From an uncultured Bacteroidales bacterium (GTDB taxonomy: Bacteria; Bacteroidota; Bacteroidia; Bacteroidales; F082): DNA of 64,000 bases. The stretch covers positions 1 to 64,000 of the forward strand of contig CAMVCZ010000004.1 in assembly GCA_947166105.1 (NCBI GenBank). The letters are read 5' to 3'. The notes beneath the pieces are model-generated. The model worked only from the letters and a program-made list of their open reading frames with translations. It was not told where the DNA came from and did no database searches. Within the stretch, counting starts at the first letter, position 1. Each line of letters opens with the position of its first letter. Both the position numbers and the translations under genes were made by a program. Of the stretch, positions 43,929-52,587 are shown in pieces.

Positions 43929-44801
43929 CTATAAAATATTACAAACCTGTTCCTTAATCTTCTCCAATTCATCCTTCATTTGGACGACCAATTTCTGGAT
44001 GCTCACTTCGTTGGCTTTCGAGCCTAACGTGTTGATTTCGCGGCCCATTTCTTGCGCGATGAAACCGAGTTTCTTGCCCGCTTGGTCGTCGTCGCAACTC
44101 TCGTTGAAGTAGTTGCAATGTTGGCGCAGACGCACTTTCTCCTCGGTAATGTCCAATTTCTCAAGGTAATAAATCAGTTCCTGCTCGAAGCGGTTCTCGT
44201 CGTATTGGCCCGAAGTGGTCAGTTCGGCGAGGTTCTTCGTGATGCGCTGCTTGATGACCTCGTGGCGACTTTTCTCGAAAGGTTCGACTTGTCCCAACAG
44301 ATTGAGAATCAATTCAACGCGGTGCAACAGGTCTTTCTTCAAAGTTTGTCCTTCCTGAATACGGAAGCCGTCGACTATGTCGAGGGCTTGGTCGAGGGTC
44401 TCCCCTACCTTGGCGATGAAAGCCTCGTCATAATTCTCAACCGGGATGTTGAAAATGCCCGGCATCTTGAACAACACGGAGGCCATGTCGGCAGTAGGCG
44501 GAATGTCGAGTTGAACAGAGATGGACTCGATCTGTTCCTTGTAGGCCTTCACAATGTCTTGGTCGATGTGGTAGGTTTGGGTCAAATCGGTGTCGGTGAT
44601 GGTGATAACCGTATCGATTTTGCCACGTTGCAACTTGGCGCCAATCCTGTTGCGGAAGTCCAACTCGGCGGCACGCAATTCGTTGGGCAGTTTGACCTGC
44701 AAGTCCAACTGTTTGCTGTTCAACGTCTTGACTTCGACGGTAATTTTCTTTGCATTAAAAGTTTGCTCGGCTATACCATAGCCAGTCATGGAACGAATCA
44801 T
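43929..44801 (-). CDS. YicC-family endoribonuclease
   Basis: 290 residues from ATG 44801, giving the canonical start MIRSMTGYG; an in-frame ATG at 44843 would add 14 residues absent in the family. YicC_N (about 1-155) and DUF1732 (about 205-290; FNESCDDDQAGKKLGFIAQE, MGREINTLGSKAN) are both present. YicC proteins are RNases acting on small RNAs and mRNA. Placement next to gmk is widespread in bacteria. Confidence 0.93.
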   Translation of the reverse strand: MIRSMTGYGIAEQTFNAKKITVEVKTLNSKQLDLQVKLPNELRAAELDFRNRIGAKLQRGKIDTVITITDTDLTQTYHIDQDIVKAYKEQIESISVQLDIPPTADMASVLFKMPGIFNIPVENYDEAFIAKVGETLDQALDIVDGFRIQEGQTLKKDLLHRVELILNLLGQVEPFEKSRHEVIKQRITKNLAELTTSGQYDENRFEQELIYYLEKLDITEEKVRLRQHCNYFNESCDDDQAGKKLGFIAQEMGREINTLGSKANEVSIQKLVVQMKDELEKIKEQVCNIL

Positions 44802-44821
44802 AAGAAAAGGTTTTTGATTAA

Positions 44822-45883
44822 TCACTGCGTCACGAATCCCCACGGCTTACCAAAGAGATCCGACTGGGTGCGAGACGAGATGGTCACCGGCTTCACCAAA
44901 TTCACACGCGAGGAAAACACGCCATAACCGCCCTTGACATTGGTATAGTCAGGAACAGTTTGCGAGAAGCCCGACTGCATATTCACTTGGATGTAGTTAT
45001 ACAATTCTTCGCCACCGGCGGAAAGGAAAATCTGCATCGGATACTTTTGGGCAGGGTCGACAAAGCGGATGTGGCGCACCACATTGGGATGGTTGGGGTC
45101 AGTCACCGTGTCGCCACCAATGGCATCGGTCAACAGCCTAAACAGGACATTCTCGCCGTAGGTCATGTAGAAACTACCGTCCTCAATGCTCAAATCGTCT
45201 TTGCTCTTTGTGCCCACCGAATAAGACACCTGCTTCTCGACGAAAGGCCCGCCATTAATGGATTCCTCATAGTAAAACGCAATCTTCATGTCGTAAAACA
45301 CCGCGTTCTCAGCCGCCTTGAACTTGATTTTACCTGTTTTGTCGCTCGGTTCGGCAGAAAAATTGAGTCCCGTGGCGATAATCCTGAAATCCTCGCCACC
45401 CACAATGTCCGTTTCGGCGGTGATGGTGTCGTTGCCTTTGTGGACATAAAGTTTGTATTTATACTTGCTGCCGCTCGTGCTCACTTTGAGAGGCTCATTC
45501 GTCCAATACACCTTCTGGTCGGGCGAATAGAACACGCCTTCCTGCTTGTTGTGAATGGTCATCGTATCAAGTTCGATGGTAAGGCCTGTAGGGTCATAAT
45601 TGTTGCCATAAACAGACTTGTATTCCACGATATAAGCCCTGAGTTTGCCCGGATAGTTGCACGAATCGGCAATCAAGGCCACCTCATTGGCATTGATGGG
45701 ATGGTCGTTATTGCTTGAGAAAGCCCTGTTGATTCTCACAAAATTGGTGTCTTGGGAAGCGTCCAACAGGCCATAAATCACTGGAATGTCCTTGTAGTCG
45801 GCATAAAGGTCAACTCTGGTGGTGCAAGCACCGAAAAAGGCCACGCAAGCCAGCAGAGAGAAGTACAGAATGTGTTTTTTCAT
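44822..45883 (-). CDS. Predicted lipoprotein of unknown function (DUF4249-like)
   Basis: 353 residues from ATG 45883. The signal MKKHILYFSLLACVAFFGAC gives lipobox Cys20. The early DIPVIYGLLDASQDTNFVRI segment recalls DUF4249-type Bacteroidota lipoproteins, beta-rich throughout with SGSKYKYKLYVHKGNDTITA. It heads the yicC-gmk-nadD run from a -7 element at 45911-45918. Surface or periplasmic location is likely; function unknown. Confidence 0.7.
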   Translation of the reverse strand: MKKHILYFSLLACVAFFGACTTRVDLYADYKDIPVIYGLLDASQDTNFVRINRAFSSNNDHPINANEVALIADSCNYPGKLRAYIVEYKSVYGNNYDPTGLTIELDTMTIHNKQEGVFYSPDQKVYWTNEPLKVSTSGSKYKYKLYVHKGNDTITAETDIVGGEDFRIIATGLNFSAEPSDKTGKIKFKAAENAVFYDMKIAFYYEESINGGPFVEKQVSYSVGTKSKDDLSIEDGSFYMTYGENVLFRLLTDAIGGDTVTDPNHPNVVRHIRFVDPAQKYPMQIFLSAGGEELYNYIQVNMQSGFSQTVPDYTNVKGGYGVFSSRVNLVKPVTISSRTQSDLFGKPWGFVTQ

Positions 45884-45910
45884 CGTATGAAATCGTTTGA
45901 TTAGAAGAGG

Positions 45911-45967
45911 CAAAAATAGTGTTTTTTTAGAAAATAGCGCTTCACTTTGTCAGATTTGTTATTTTTG
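45911..45967. promoter_or_regulatory. Divergent -7 elements
   Basis: TATTTTTG on the minus strand (45911-45918) serves the lipoprotein operon. TATTTTTG on the plus strand (45960-45967) serves the PNGase F-like gene, 24 bp before its ATG at 45992. Confidence 0.65.
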
Positions 45968-45991
45968 TCCCCAAATTCAAACAAAAATCCT

Positions 45992-48535
45992 ATGAAAAAA
46001 TCATCTTTACTCGCATTGTTCTGCCTTTTGGCCACGGTTGGCATGGCGCAGGTGGAATACGTTTACGACTTCAACAGCCTCGCTGAAGGCTCGCAAAACC
46101 TCAACGGACAAGACGGCTGGAAGACACATTACCAGACCGCGACTTCATCGCAAGACTTTGATGTTTCGTATGTTTGCGGCTCCGACATGGCCCCTGACGA
46201 GACTATGGCCGTTTGGTATCCTTACGGCGGCTCAGGCGTAGGTCGTACGGCCACGCGCAAGGCTTCCGACAATTTCAACTTCAATTTCCAGAACGGCGGC
46301 ATCATGGACCTTGAAATCGACATGAACCGCACTTGGTGGGGCAGTTTCTTCGGCGTGGGCTTCGATGCCGACGGCGACGGCCACATCCTGCCCGGCATGA
46401 CCGACCCCGACGGCGGCGTCTACCTCTTCATCAAGAGCCAAGGTGACAGCGGCCATGCTCGTGTACACCTGCCCGACGGCACTTCCATTCCCTTCGACTA
46501 CGAGGAAGGCGGTTGGACGCGCTACAAAATGTCGTTCGACTTCACGGCCTACAATGGCGCGGGCGCGGTGACGGTGTTCGTGAAACCTGGCTGCGAGGGC
46601 GAGTGGATTCAGATGGCGGGCTGCACCAACGTCTGCATGAACCTCACGCCCGGCAGCGGCGACAAGAACGACTACCAAGTGTGGGACGGCCTTTTCTTCC
46701 ACTCGCAAGGCGGCACGGGCGGTTTCGACAACCTCCTTGTACGCCAACAGCCCGACGGCAACGCCCAACTTATTGAGATGGCCGACATCCCGAACCAATT
46801 GGTTTTCAACGACCCGATTACCTTGCAAGCCACGGCCTCATCTGGACTGCCTGTTTCCTTTGAATTAATGGAAGGCCCCGCCACGATTAATGGCAACATC
46901 TTGACCTTGACGGGCGAGACAGGTATCGTGAAGCTGAAGGCCACCCAAGCCGGCAACGCCAACTGGCTACCCGCTCCCGATGTGGTGAAATCGTTTGAAG
47001 TGGTCGACCCTGATGCCTACGATCCAGAAGTGAAGATTCGTCGCCCGTATGAAGGAACGAAGGTTTATTTGGATGAAATTCAACCCGTTATGATTGTCGT
47101 TTCGGCGTATATCGAGCATCCTGAAGTCATCAAGTTCACCGAAATTAAGGCGAGCGTCGATGGAGTGGACATCCCTTTAAAGACCGACTATCCCGACAAC
47201 CCTGAAAACGGCTATTATTATGGTTTTTGGACACCTTCGGGCTTCGGCACCTATTCTATGACGGTCAGCGTGACGCAATCGGGCGACAAGACGACGACCT
47301 TCAGCAATAGTTTTGAGATCACCGACCAGATTGACAACCATTTGGATGTAGTGACGATGAACGGCGACCTCGTTTGCACCCCTTCGGTGCATAGCGCAAA
47401 GGGCGAATATGTGATGCCTACGCATGTGGGCGCGTTCAGCGAGATTTTGGCCCACTACGACCACACCTGCGTGAACAACAATTGCGACCCCTACGACCGC
47501 GTTGGCGGTGTGAAGGTGCGCAACTATCGCGGCGAGTGGGTGGAACTGTTCCGCTACACCACCCCCTTCGGCGTGCAGTGCGAGGATGATTTGGATGTGA
47601 GCGACTACACTTCTTTATTGCAAGGCTTGGTCGAGTTTGAATACTACATGGAGAGTTGGGGCGGCAGCGGCTACAACCCCACGCTGATTTTCAGTTTCAC
47701 CAAAGGCACGCCCGCCTATCTCTATGCCGATGTGGATGAGATCTGGTTCGACATCTATGCTTTCGGCGACTACGCCAACCAGCAACCCGTGCCCGTGGTG
47801 AACTATGAGTTTAGCGACAAGGCGCAAGCCGCCAAACTGAAAATCACGACGACAGGCCACAATTGGAGCAGCGGCACCAACAACTGCTACAACACGGGCA
47901 ACGCCGCCGAGTTCTACGAAGCCACGCACCACATCCTCGTGAACGGCCAAAACAAATTCGACCAGCACCTGTGGCGCACCTGCACACCCAATCCCGCTGG
48001 CTGCCAACCGCAAAACGGCACTTGGACCTACAACCGCAGCGGATGGTGCCCAGGCAGCATCGGCCTCGTGTGGGACTACGACCTTTCGGAGTACCTCGCC
48101 GCCGGACAAGCCGAGTTGTTCTACCAATTCGACCCGACCTATCTCGACCTCTGCCATCCCAACCACCCCGACTGCATCGACGGTGTGACCTGCACCGAAT
48201 GTGCCGCCCCCGACAACCCAGTGTTGCGCGTGGCGGGCAAGGTGGTCACCTTCAGCAACGACGAGAACCTGCTGGTAGGCCTCCACGAAACACACGCCGA
48301 GCCTGCCTTCACCGCCGACATCTTCCCCAATCCCGCCAAGGGCCAATTCACCCTCCGCACCGACTACGACAAGGGGGCCGTCAGTGTGATGATGCTCAAT
48401 ATGCAGGGGCAAATGGTGATGTTCTTCACCGTGGAAGGCCAGCGCACCATCGACGTGAGCCATCTGCCTGCTGGGGTTTACACCTTGCAGATGCTGGGGG
48501 GTAGCTTGGTGACGCGAAAATTGGTGGTGGAATGA
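45992..48535 (+). CDS. Peptide-N-glycosidase F-like secreted protein with type IX sorting tail (copy 1)
   Basis: 847 residues. Signal peptide MKKSSLLALFCLLATVGMA, then Gln. Residues about 20-270 look like a LamG-type jelly roll and 275-355 an Ig-like domain. A PNGase F-like catalytic region spans about 460-770. Matching to the Elizabethkingia enzyme from memory: disulfide pair CVNNNC before PYDR with D502 (D60), E554 in YMESW (E118) and E640 in AAEFYEATHH (E206), then GTWTYNRSGWCPGSIG. The tail (from about 775; FPNPAKGQFTLRTD ... GVYTLQMLGG) is a type A type IX sorting domain. All three acids needed for removing N-glycans are kept, so it is probably an active surface or secreted deglycosylase. 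Confidence 0.85.
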   Translation: MKKSSLLALFCLLATVGMAQVEYVYDFNSLAEGSQNLNGQDGWKTHYQTATSSQDFDVSYVCGSDMAPDETMAVWYPYGGSGVGRTATRKASDNFNFNFQNGGIMDLEIDMNRTWWGSFFGVGFDADGDGHILPGMTDPDGGVYLFIKSQGDSGHARVHLPDGTSIPFDYEEGGWTRYKMSFDFTAYNGAGAVTVFVKPGCEGEWIQMAGCTNVCMNLTPGSGDKNDYQVWDGLFFHSQGGTGGFDNLLVRQQPDGNAQLIEMADIPNQLVFNDPITLQATASSGLPVSFELMEGPATINGNILTLTGETGIVKLKATQAGNANWLPAPDVVKSFEVVDPDAYDPEVKIRRPYEGTKVYLDEIQPVMIVVSAYIEHPEVIKFTEIKASVDGVDIPLKTDYPDNPENGYYYGFWTPSGFGTYSMTVSVTQSGDKTTTFSNSFEITDQIDNHLDVVTMNGDLVCTPSVHSAKGEYVMPTHVGAFSEILAHYDHTCVNNNCDPYDRVGGVKVRNYRGEWVELFRYTTPFGVQCEDDLDVSDYTSLLQGLVEFEYYMESWGGSGYNPTLIFSFTKGTPAYLYADVDEIWFDIYAFGDYANQQPVPVVNYEFSDKAQAAKLKITTTGHNWSSGTNNCYNTGNAAEFYEATHHILVNGQNKFDQHLWRTCTPNPAGCQPQNGTWTYNRSGWCPGSIGLVWDYDLSEYLAAGQAELFYQFDPTYLDLCHPNHPDCIDGVTCTECAAPDNPVLRVAGKVVTFSNDENLLVGLHETHAEPAFTADIFPNPAKGQFTLRTDYDKGAVSVMMLNMQGQMVMFFTVEGQRTIDVSHLPAGVYTLQMLGGSLVTRKLVVE

Positions 48536-48604
48536 TTTCATTATTTGCAAAATCCAAACAATTTGCGTATTTTGGTCCCATCTTCTTAATTTGAAAACTG
48601 AATC

Positions 48605-49408
48605 ATGGCGAAAATCATTGTCAACGAAACCGAAATTACCATTTTGGAAATCAATGAGAAAGACTATATCTCGTTGACCGATATGGTGAAAGGCATAGAA
48701 AACGGATTGGCACTAATAGAAAAATGGTTGCGCAACAAGAACACCATCGAGTTTCTCGGCATTTGGGAAGAAATGTACAATCCCGATTTTAATTCCCCCG
48801 AATTCGAGGGAATTAAGAATGCCGCTGGATTGAATAGGTTCATACTTTCCGTAAAGCAGTGGATTGAAAAAACCCATGCAATAGGCATCATTGCTAAGGC
48901 CGGACGCTATGGCGGAACTTATGCACATAAAGACCTCGCTTTTGAATTTGCCTCGTGGGTCTCTCCTCAATTCAAGCTTTATTTGTTGAGAGAGTTTCAA
49001 AGGCTGAAAGAAGAAGAGCAAAAGCAACTTGGCTGGACGGCGAAACGCGAACTTTCAAAAATCAACTATCACATTCACACCGATGCCATCAAGCAAAACC
49101 TAATTCCCGCTGAATTATCACCAATTCAAACCAGCATCATCTATGCCAACGAAGCCGATGTCCTCAATGTCGCCTTGTTTGGAATAACCGCTAAACAATG
49201 GCGTGAAGAACATCCCGACCTAAAAGGCAACATCCGTGACTATGCATCCATCAATCAACTCATTTGCTTATCGAACATGGAAAACCTCAATGCGGTTTTC
49301 ATCAACAATGGTGTTCCACAATCTGAGAGATTGAAGGAACTGAACCGCATCGCCATTCAGCAAATGTTGGTTTTAGAAGAAATAGAAAACAGAAAACTCT
49401 TGAAATAA
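48605..49408 (+). CDS. KilA-N domain protein
   Basis: 267 residues. The KilA-N domain covers about 10-140: DYISLTDMVKGIENGLALIE, KWLRNKNTIEFLGIWE, the central KAGRYGGTYAHKDLAFEFAS, and WVSPQFKLYLLREFQRLK. The rest is an alpha-helical region (ITAKQWREEHPDLKGNIRDY) known from Bacteroidota KilA-N proteins. KilA-N is a DNA-binding module of phages, viruses and mobile elements. It sits between two tandem paralogues, 6 bp before the second, as if inserted after the duplication. Function unknown. Confidence 0.88.
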   Translation: MAKIIVNETEITILEINEKDYISLTDMVKGIENGLALIEKWLRNKNTIEFLGIWEEMYNPDFNSPEFEGIKNAAGLNRFILSVKQWIEKTHAIGIIAKAGRYGGTYAHKDLAFEFASWVSPQFKLYLLREFQRLKEEEQKQLGWTAKRELSKINYHIHTDAIKQNLIPAELSPIQTSIIYANEADVLNVALFGITAKQWREEHPDLKGNIRDYASINQLICLSNMENLNAVFINNGVPQSERLKELNRIAIQQMLVLEEIENRKLLK

Positions 49409-49414
49409 AAAATC

Positions 49415-52018
49415 ATGAAAAAAGTAACCTTACTCCTCTCCATGATGGCCCTGTCCATCAGCTTGTTTGCCCAGACGACGGCAACTTGCGACTTCAACAA
49501 TTACACTGAGAACGCCCCGCTCAACGGACAACACGGCTGGGTGGCGCGGCCCCACAGCGCGGGCGGCGGACAACTGAAGACCGAATATCTCGGTGGCGGC
49601 GGACAAACCACGCCCGATGAAACCATGGGTGCCTTCTTCGACAACGCCAACACCAACTTCGGCGAAGTGGCCACCCACAAATCAACGCCCGACTTTCCCT
49701 TCGACTTCTCGACGGGCGGCACCATCGAGGTGGAAATCGACATGTTCCGCAACTGGTGGGGTACCTGCTTCGGCATCGGCTACGACGCCAACGGCGACGG
49801 CGTTGTGCTGCCCCCGATGAGTTACGAGGCCACCTGCCCCAACCCCAACCTGAACGTGCAGGACGGCGGCATCTATTTCATCACCACGGGCATCGACCCA
49901 CGCCCCAGTTTTGTCAACGGCATCGTGCTGCCCGACAACACCATGCCCGTCGATTTCGACTATCAAAACGAATACGGCACTTGGACACGCTGGAAAATCA
50001 TGATCGACCTTGAGGCCAACGGTGGCCAAGGCTCCGTCACCCTCTTTGCCGACCACGGCTGCACGGGCGAGTTTGAACCCGTGCCTGAAATCCAAGGCAT
50101 TAATGCAGGACTCACCCCGGGCAGCGGCGACCGTTTCGACCCGGCTGCATGGGATGGTGTGTTCTTCCTCAGCAGTTCGCATGGCGGCTTCGACAATATC
50201 GTAGTGCGCCACACGCCCGCAGGATTGGCTTCGCAATTCATTGAGTTTGAGGCCATCCCCGACAAACTCGTTTTCGACGAGCCTTTTGAACTCAACGCCA
50301 CGGCCACTTCGGGATTGCCAGTCAGTTTCGAGGTTTTGGAAGGTCCCGCCACGCTGAACGGCAACACCGTAACCCTAAGCGGCGAGGAAGGCACCGTGAA
50401 AATACGCGCCACACAAGGCGGCGACGGCACGCAATGGCAAGCCGCACCTGCCGTGAACCGCACCTTTGAGGTGGTCAACCCCGACAACTACACGCCTGAA
50501 ATCACGATTCGCAGGCCTTACGAGGGGCTGAACGTCTACATGAGCGAACTGAAGCCTGTGATGTTGGTTTTGAGTGCCCACGTCGAGCATGGCAATGTCA
50601 TCAAGTTTGAGGATGTGTCGTGCAGCATTGGTAGCCAGACCGTGAAATTGCAGACCGCCTATCCCGACGACCCCGACAATGGCTATTGGTACGGCCTCTG
50701 GGAACCTACTTCATTCGGTGACTTTAACATGACCGCAACCATCACGCAATCAGGAGGAAAAACGACTTCGGTGAGCAACCATTTCACCGTGACTAACACC
50801 TTCAACAATGTGGATGCCGTGGCCATGAACGGCGACCTTGTCGTGACGCCTTCGCAGCAAACCGCCCACGGCGAATATGCCCTGCCCTCGCATGTGGGCG
50901 CCTTCGCCACGATTAATGCCCACTATGACCACCGTTGCGTGAACGGCGATTGCGACCCTTACGACCGCATCGGTTATGTGCGCGTGAAGAACTTCCGTGG
51001 CGAGTGGGTCGAGTTGTTCCGCTACTGCTCGCCATTTGGCGTGGAGTGCGACGACAACCTTGACGTGACCGACTACACCTCCATCCTGCAAGGCTTGGTG
51101 GAATTTGAGGTCTATTACCAAACTTGGGACGGCAGCGGCTATTGCCCGATTTTGACTTTCAACATGCAAAAAGGCACACCCGAATACCTCTACAGCGACG
51201 TGCAGCCCATCTGGTTTGGGGCATACGATTTCGGCGACTATGCCAACCAACAGCCCGTTCCCGAAATGGACTTCGAATTTGCCGAAAGCACCGAGGAAGC
51301 CCATCTGAAGCTCATCACTTCGGGCCACAACTGGAGCAGTTCCATTAGTGGTGGATCGGCTTACAATACTGGCAACGCGGCGGAGTTTTACGAGGCCACA
51401 CACCACGTTTATGTGAACGGCGGCCTCAAGTTCGACCAGCACCTGTGGCAAAACTGCAACCCCAATCCGGCTGGTTGCCAACCTCAAAACGGCACTTGGC
51501 CCCACAACCGCAGCGGCTGGTGTCCGGGCAGCATCGGAATGGTTTGGGACTACGACATGAACGAATACCTCCCGCAAGGCGGCGCACATCTGTTCTATCA
51601 GTTCGACCCGACCTATATTGACTATTGTCACCCCAATTATCCCGACTGCCACGACGGACAGAATTCATGCCCCCACTGCTCCGACCCCGACAATCCAATT
51701 CTGCGCGTTTCGGGCATGGTGGTGAGCCGCTCCAACAGCGAAGGCACTTTGCTCGACATCAAGGAATATGTTGACTTTGAGAAAGACCCATTCACAGTGA
51801 GCATTTCGCCCAACCCAGTGAAAAGCCAAATGACCATCGCCACTGACTATGAGTTGGGCAAACTCAGTGTCCACATCATCAACGCGCAAGGCGTGGAAGT
51901 GCGCGGCTTTGTGATGGACAAGCAAACGACTATCGATGTCAGCGACTTGCCGTCGGGCCTTTATTTCGTGAGTGTCATCGGCGGAAAAGTCGTGACGAAA
52001 AAAGTCGTCATTGAATGA
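49415..52018 (+). CDS. Peptide-N-glycosidase F-like secreted protein with type IX sorting tail (copy 2, E-to-Q)
   Basis: 867 residues, clearly paralogous to copy 1 along its whole length. Signal peptide MKKVTLLLSMMALSISLFA, then Gln. Jelly-roll (about 20-275), Ig-like (about 280-360) and PNGase F-like region (about 475-790) follow: CVNGDC-PYDR with D517, AAEFYEATHHV with E657, GTWPHNRSGWCPGSIG. The residue matching E118 is Gln569 (YYQTW), where copy 1 has Glu. In the characterised enzyme a Gln at that position nearly abolishes activity (from memory), so this copy may bind glycans without cutting, or use a changed mechanism. The C-terminal SPNPVKSQMTIATDYELGKL region is a type IX sorting domain. 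Confidence 0.85.
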   Translation: MKKVTLLLSMMALSISLFAQTTATCDFNNYTENAPLNGQHGWVARPHSAGGGQLKTEYLGGGGQTTPDETMGAFFDNANTNFGEVATHKSTPDFPFDFSTGGTIEVEIDMFRNWWGTCFGIGYDANGDGVVLPPMSYEATCPNPNLNVQDGGIYFITTGIDPRPSFVNGIVLPDNTMPVDFDYQNEYGTWTRWKIMIDLEANGGQGSVTLFADHGCTGEFEPVPEIQGINAGLTPGSGDRFDPAAWDGVFFLSSSHGGFDNIVVRHTPAGLASQFIEFEAIPDKLVFDEPFELNATATSGLPVSFEVLEGPATLNGNTVTLSGEEGTVKIRATQGGDGTQWQAAPAVNRTFEVVNPDNYTPEITIRRPYEGLNVYMSELKPVMLVLSAHVEHGNVIKFEDVSCSIGSQTVKLQTAYPDDPDNGYWYGLWEPTSFGDFNMTATITQSGGKTTSVSNHFTVTNTFNNVDAVAMNGDLVVTPSQQTAHGEYALPSHVGAFATINAHYDHRCVNGDCDPYDRIGYVRVKNFRGEWVELFRYCSPFGVECDDNLDVTDYTSILQGLVEFEVYYQTWDGSGYCPILTFNMQKGTPEYLYSDVQPIWFGAYDFGDYANQQPVPEMDFEFAESTEEAHLKLITSGHNWSSSISGGSAYNTGNAAEFYEATHHVYVNGGLKFDQHLWQNCNPNPAGCQPQNGTWPHNRSGWCPGSIGMVWDYDMNEYLPQGGAHLFYQFDPTYIDYCHPNYPDCHDGQNSCPHCSDPDNPILRVSGMVVSRSNSEGTLLDIKEYVDFEKDPFTVSISPNPVKSQMTIATDYELGKLSVHIINAQGVEVRGFVMDKQTTIDVSDLPSGLYFVSVIGGKVVTKKVVIE

Positions 52019-52038
52019 TTCCTCGAATCCTATTAATC

Positions 52039-52070
52039 AAAAAAAGACCGCAAACACGCGGTCTTTTTTT
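52039..52070. terminator. Bidirectional terminator
   Basis: Perfect 13-bp stem AAAAAAAGACCGC (52039-52051)/GCGGTCTTTTTTT (52058-52070), loop AAACAC, between convergent genes. Confidence 0.95.
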
Positions 52071-52090
52071 CGTTATTGGCAATGATTGGG

Positions 52091-52546
52091 TCAGAACATG
52101 TAGCGTATGCCCAAACACAACCCCCATCCGAATCCAGCATAATTGCCAATGAAATTCCACATGGGCCGAAAATCCAACGAGAGTTGCAATGGGATGGGCA
52201 GTTCATAGTCGAGACCTACTTGGCCACCCAAAGAAACATTGAAATAGTTGCTTCCTTCCACAGATTGGAAAATGCTCAACTGGGCGCCAGGACCCACATA
52301 CCAGCCAAGTCGGTCCACAATGTTCCAATGCCATTGGTAAATGCCCGTAAGGCTGAAATAACGGTAAGTGTTCCAAGTCGCGAAGCCGTTGATACCAAGG
52401 TCAAGTTCAAGTCGGTTGGTGTTGCCCAACATTTTCTGCCATGAAACTTCGGCACCCGTACCAAAACGCAAGCCCAAATTGTTCTGTGCATTGGCGGCAA
52501 AGGCCAAACCCATAACCGCCACCATGATTAGCAATACTTTCTTCAT
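52091..52546 (-). CDS. Small outer-membrane beta-barrel protein
   Basis: 151 residues. Signal peptide MKKVLLIMVAVMGLAFAANA, then Gln. The mature part shows eight amphipathic strands (LGLRFGTGAEVSWQKM, RLELDLGINGF, FNVSLGGQVGLDYEL) and ends in GIRYMF, an aromatic C-terminus typical of barrel proteins. No separate promoter is seen; it follows the M28 gene by 41 bp and is probably co-transcribed. Function unknown. Confidence 0.75.
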   Translation of the reverse strand: MKKVLLIMVAVMGLAFAANAQNNLGLRFGTGAEVSWQKMLGNTNRLELDLGINGFATWNTYRYFSLTGIYQWHWNIVDRLGWYVGPGAQLSIFQSVEGSNYFNVSLGGQVGLDYELPIPLQLSLDFRPMWNFIGNYAGFGWGLCLGIRYMF

Positions 52547-52587
52547 CTTTCTAAATTTTGATTGATAAATAATTGATTAATAATAGA

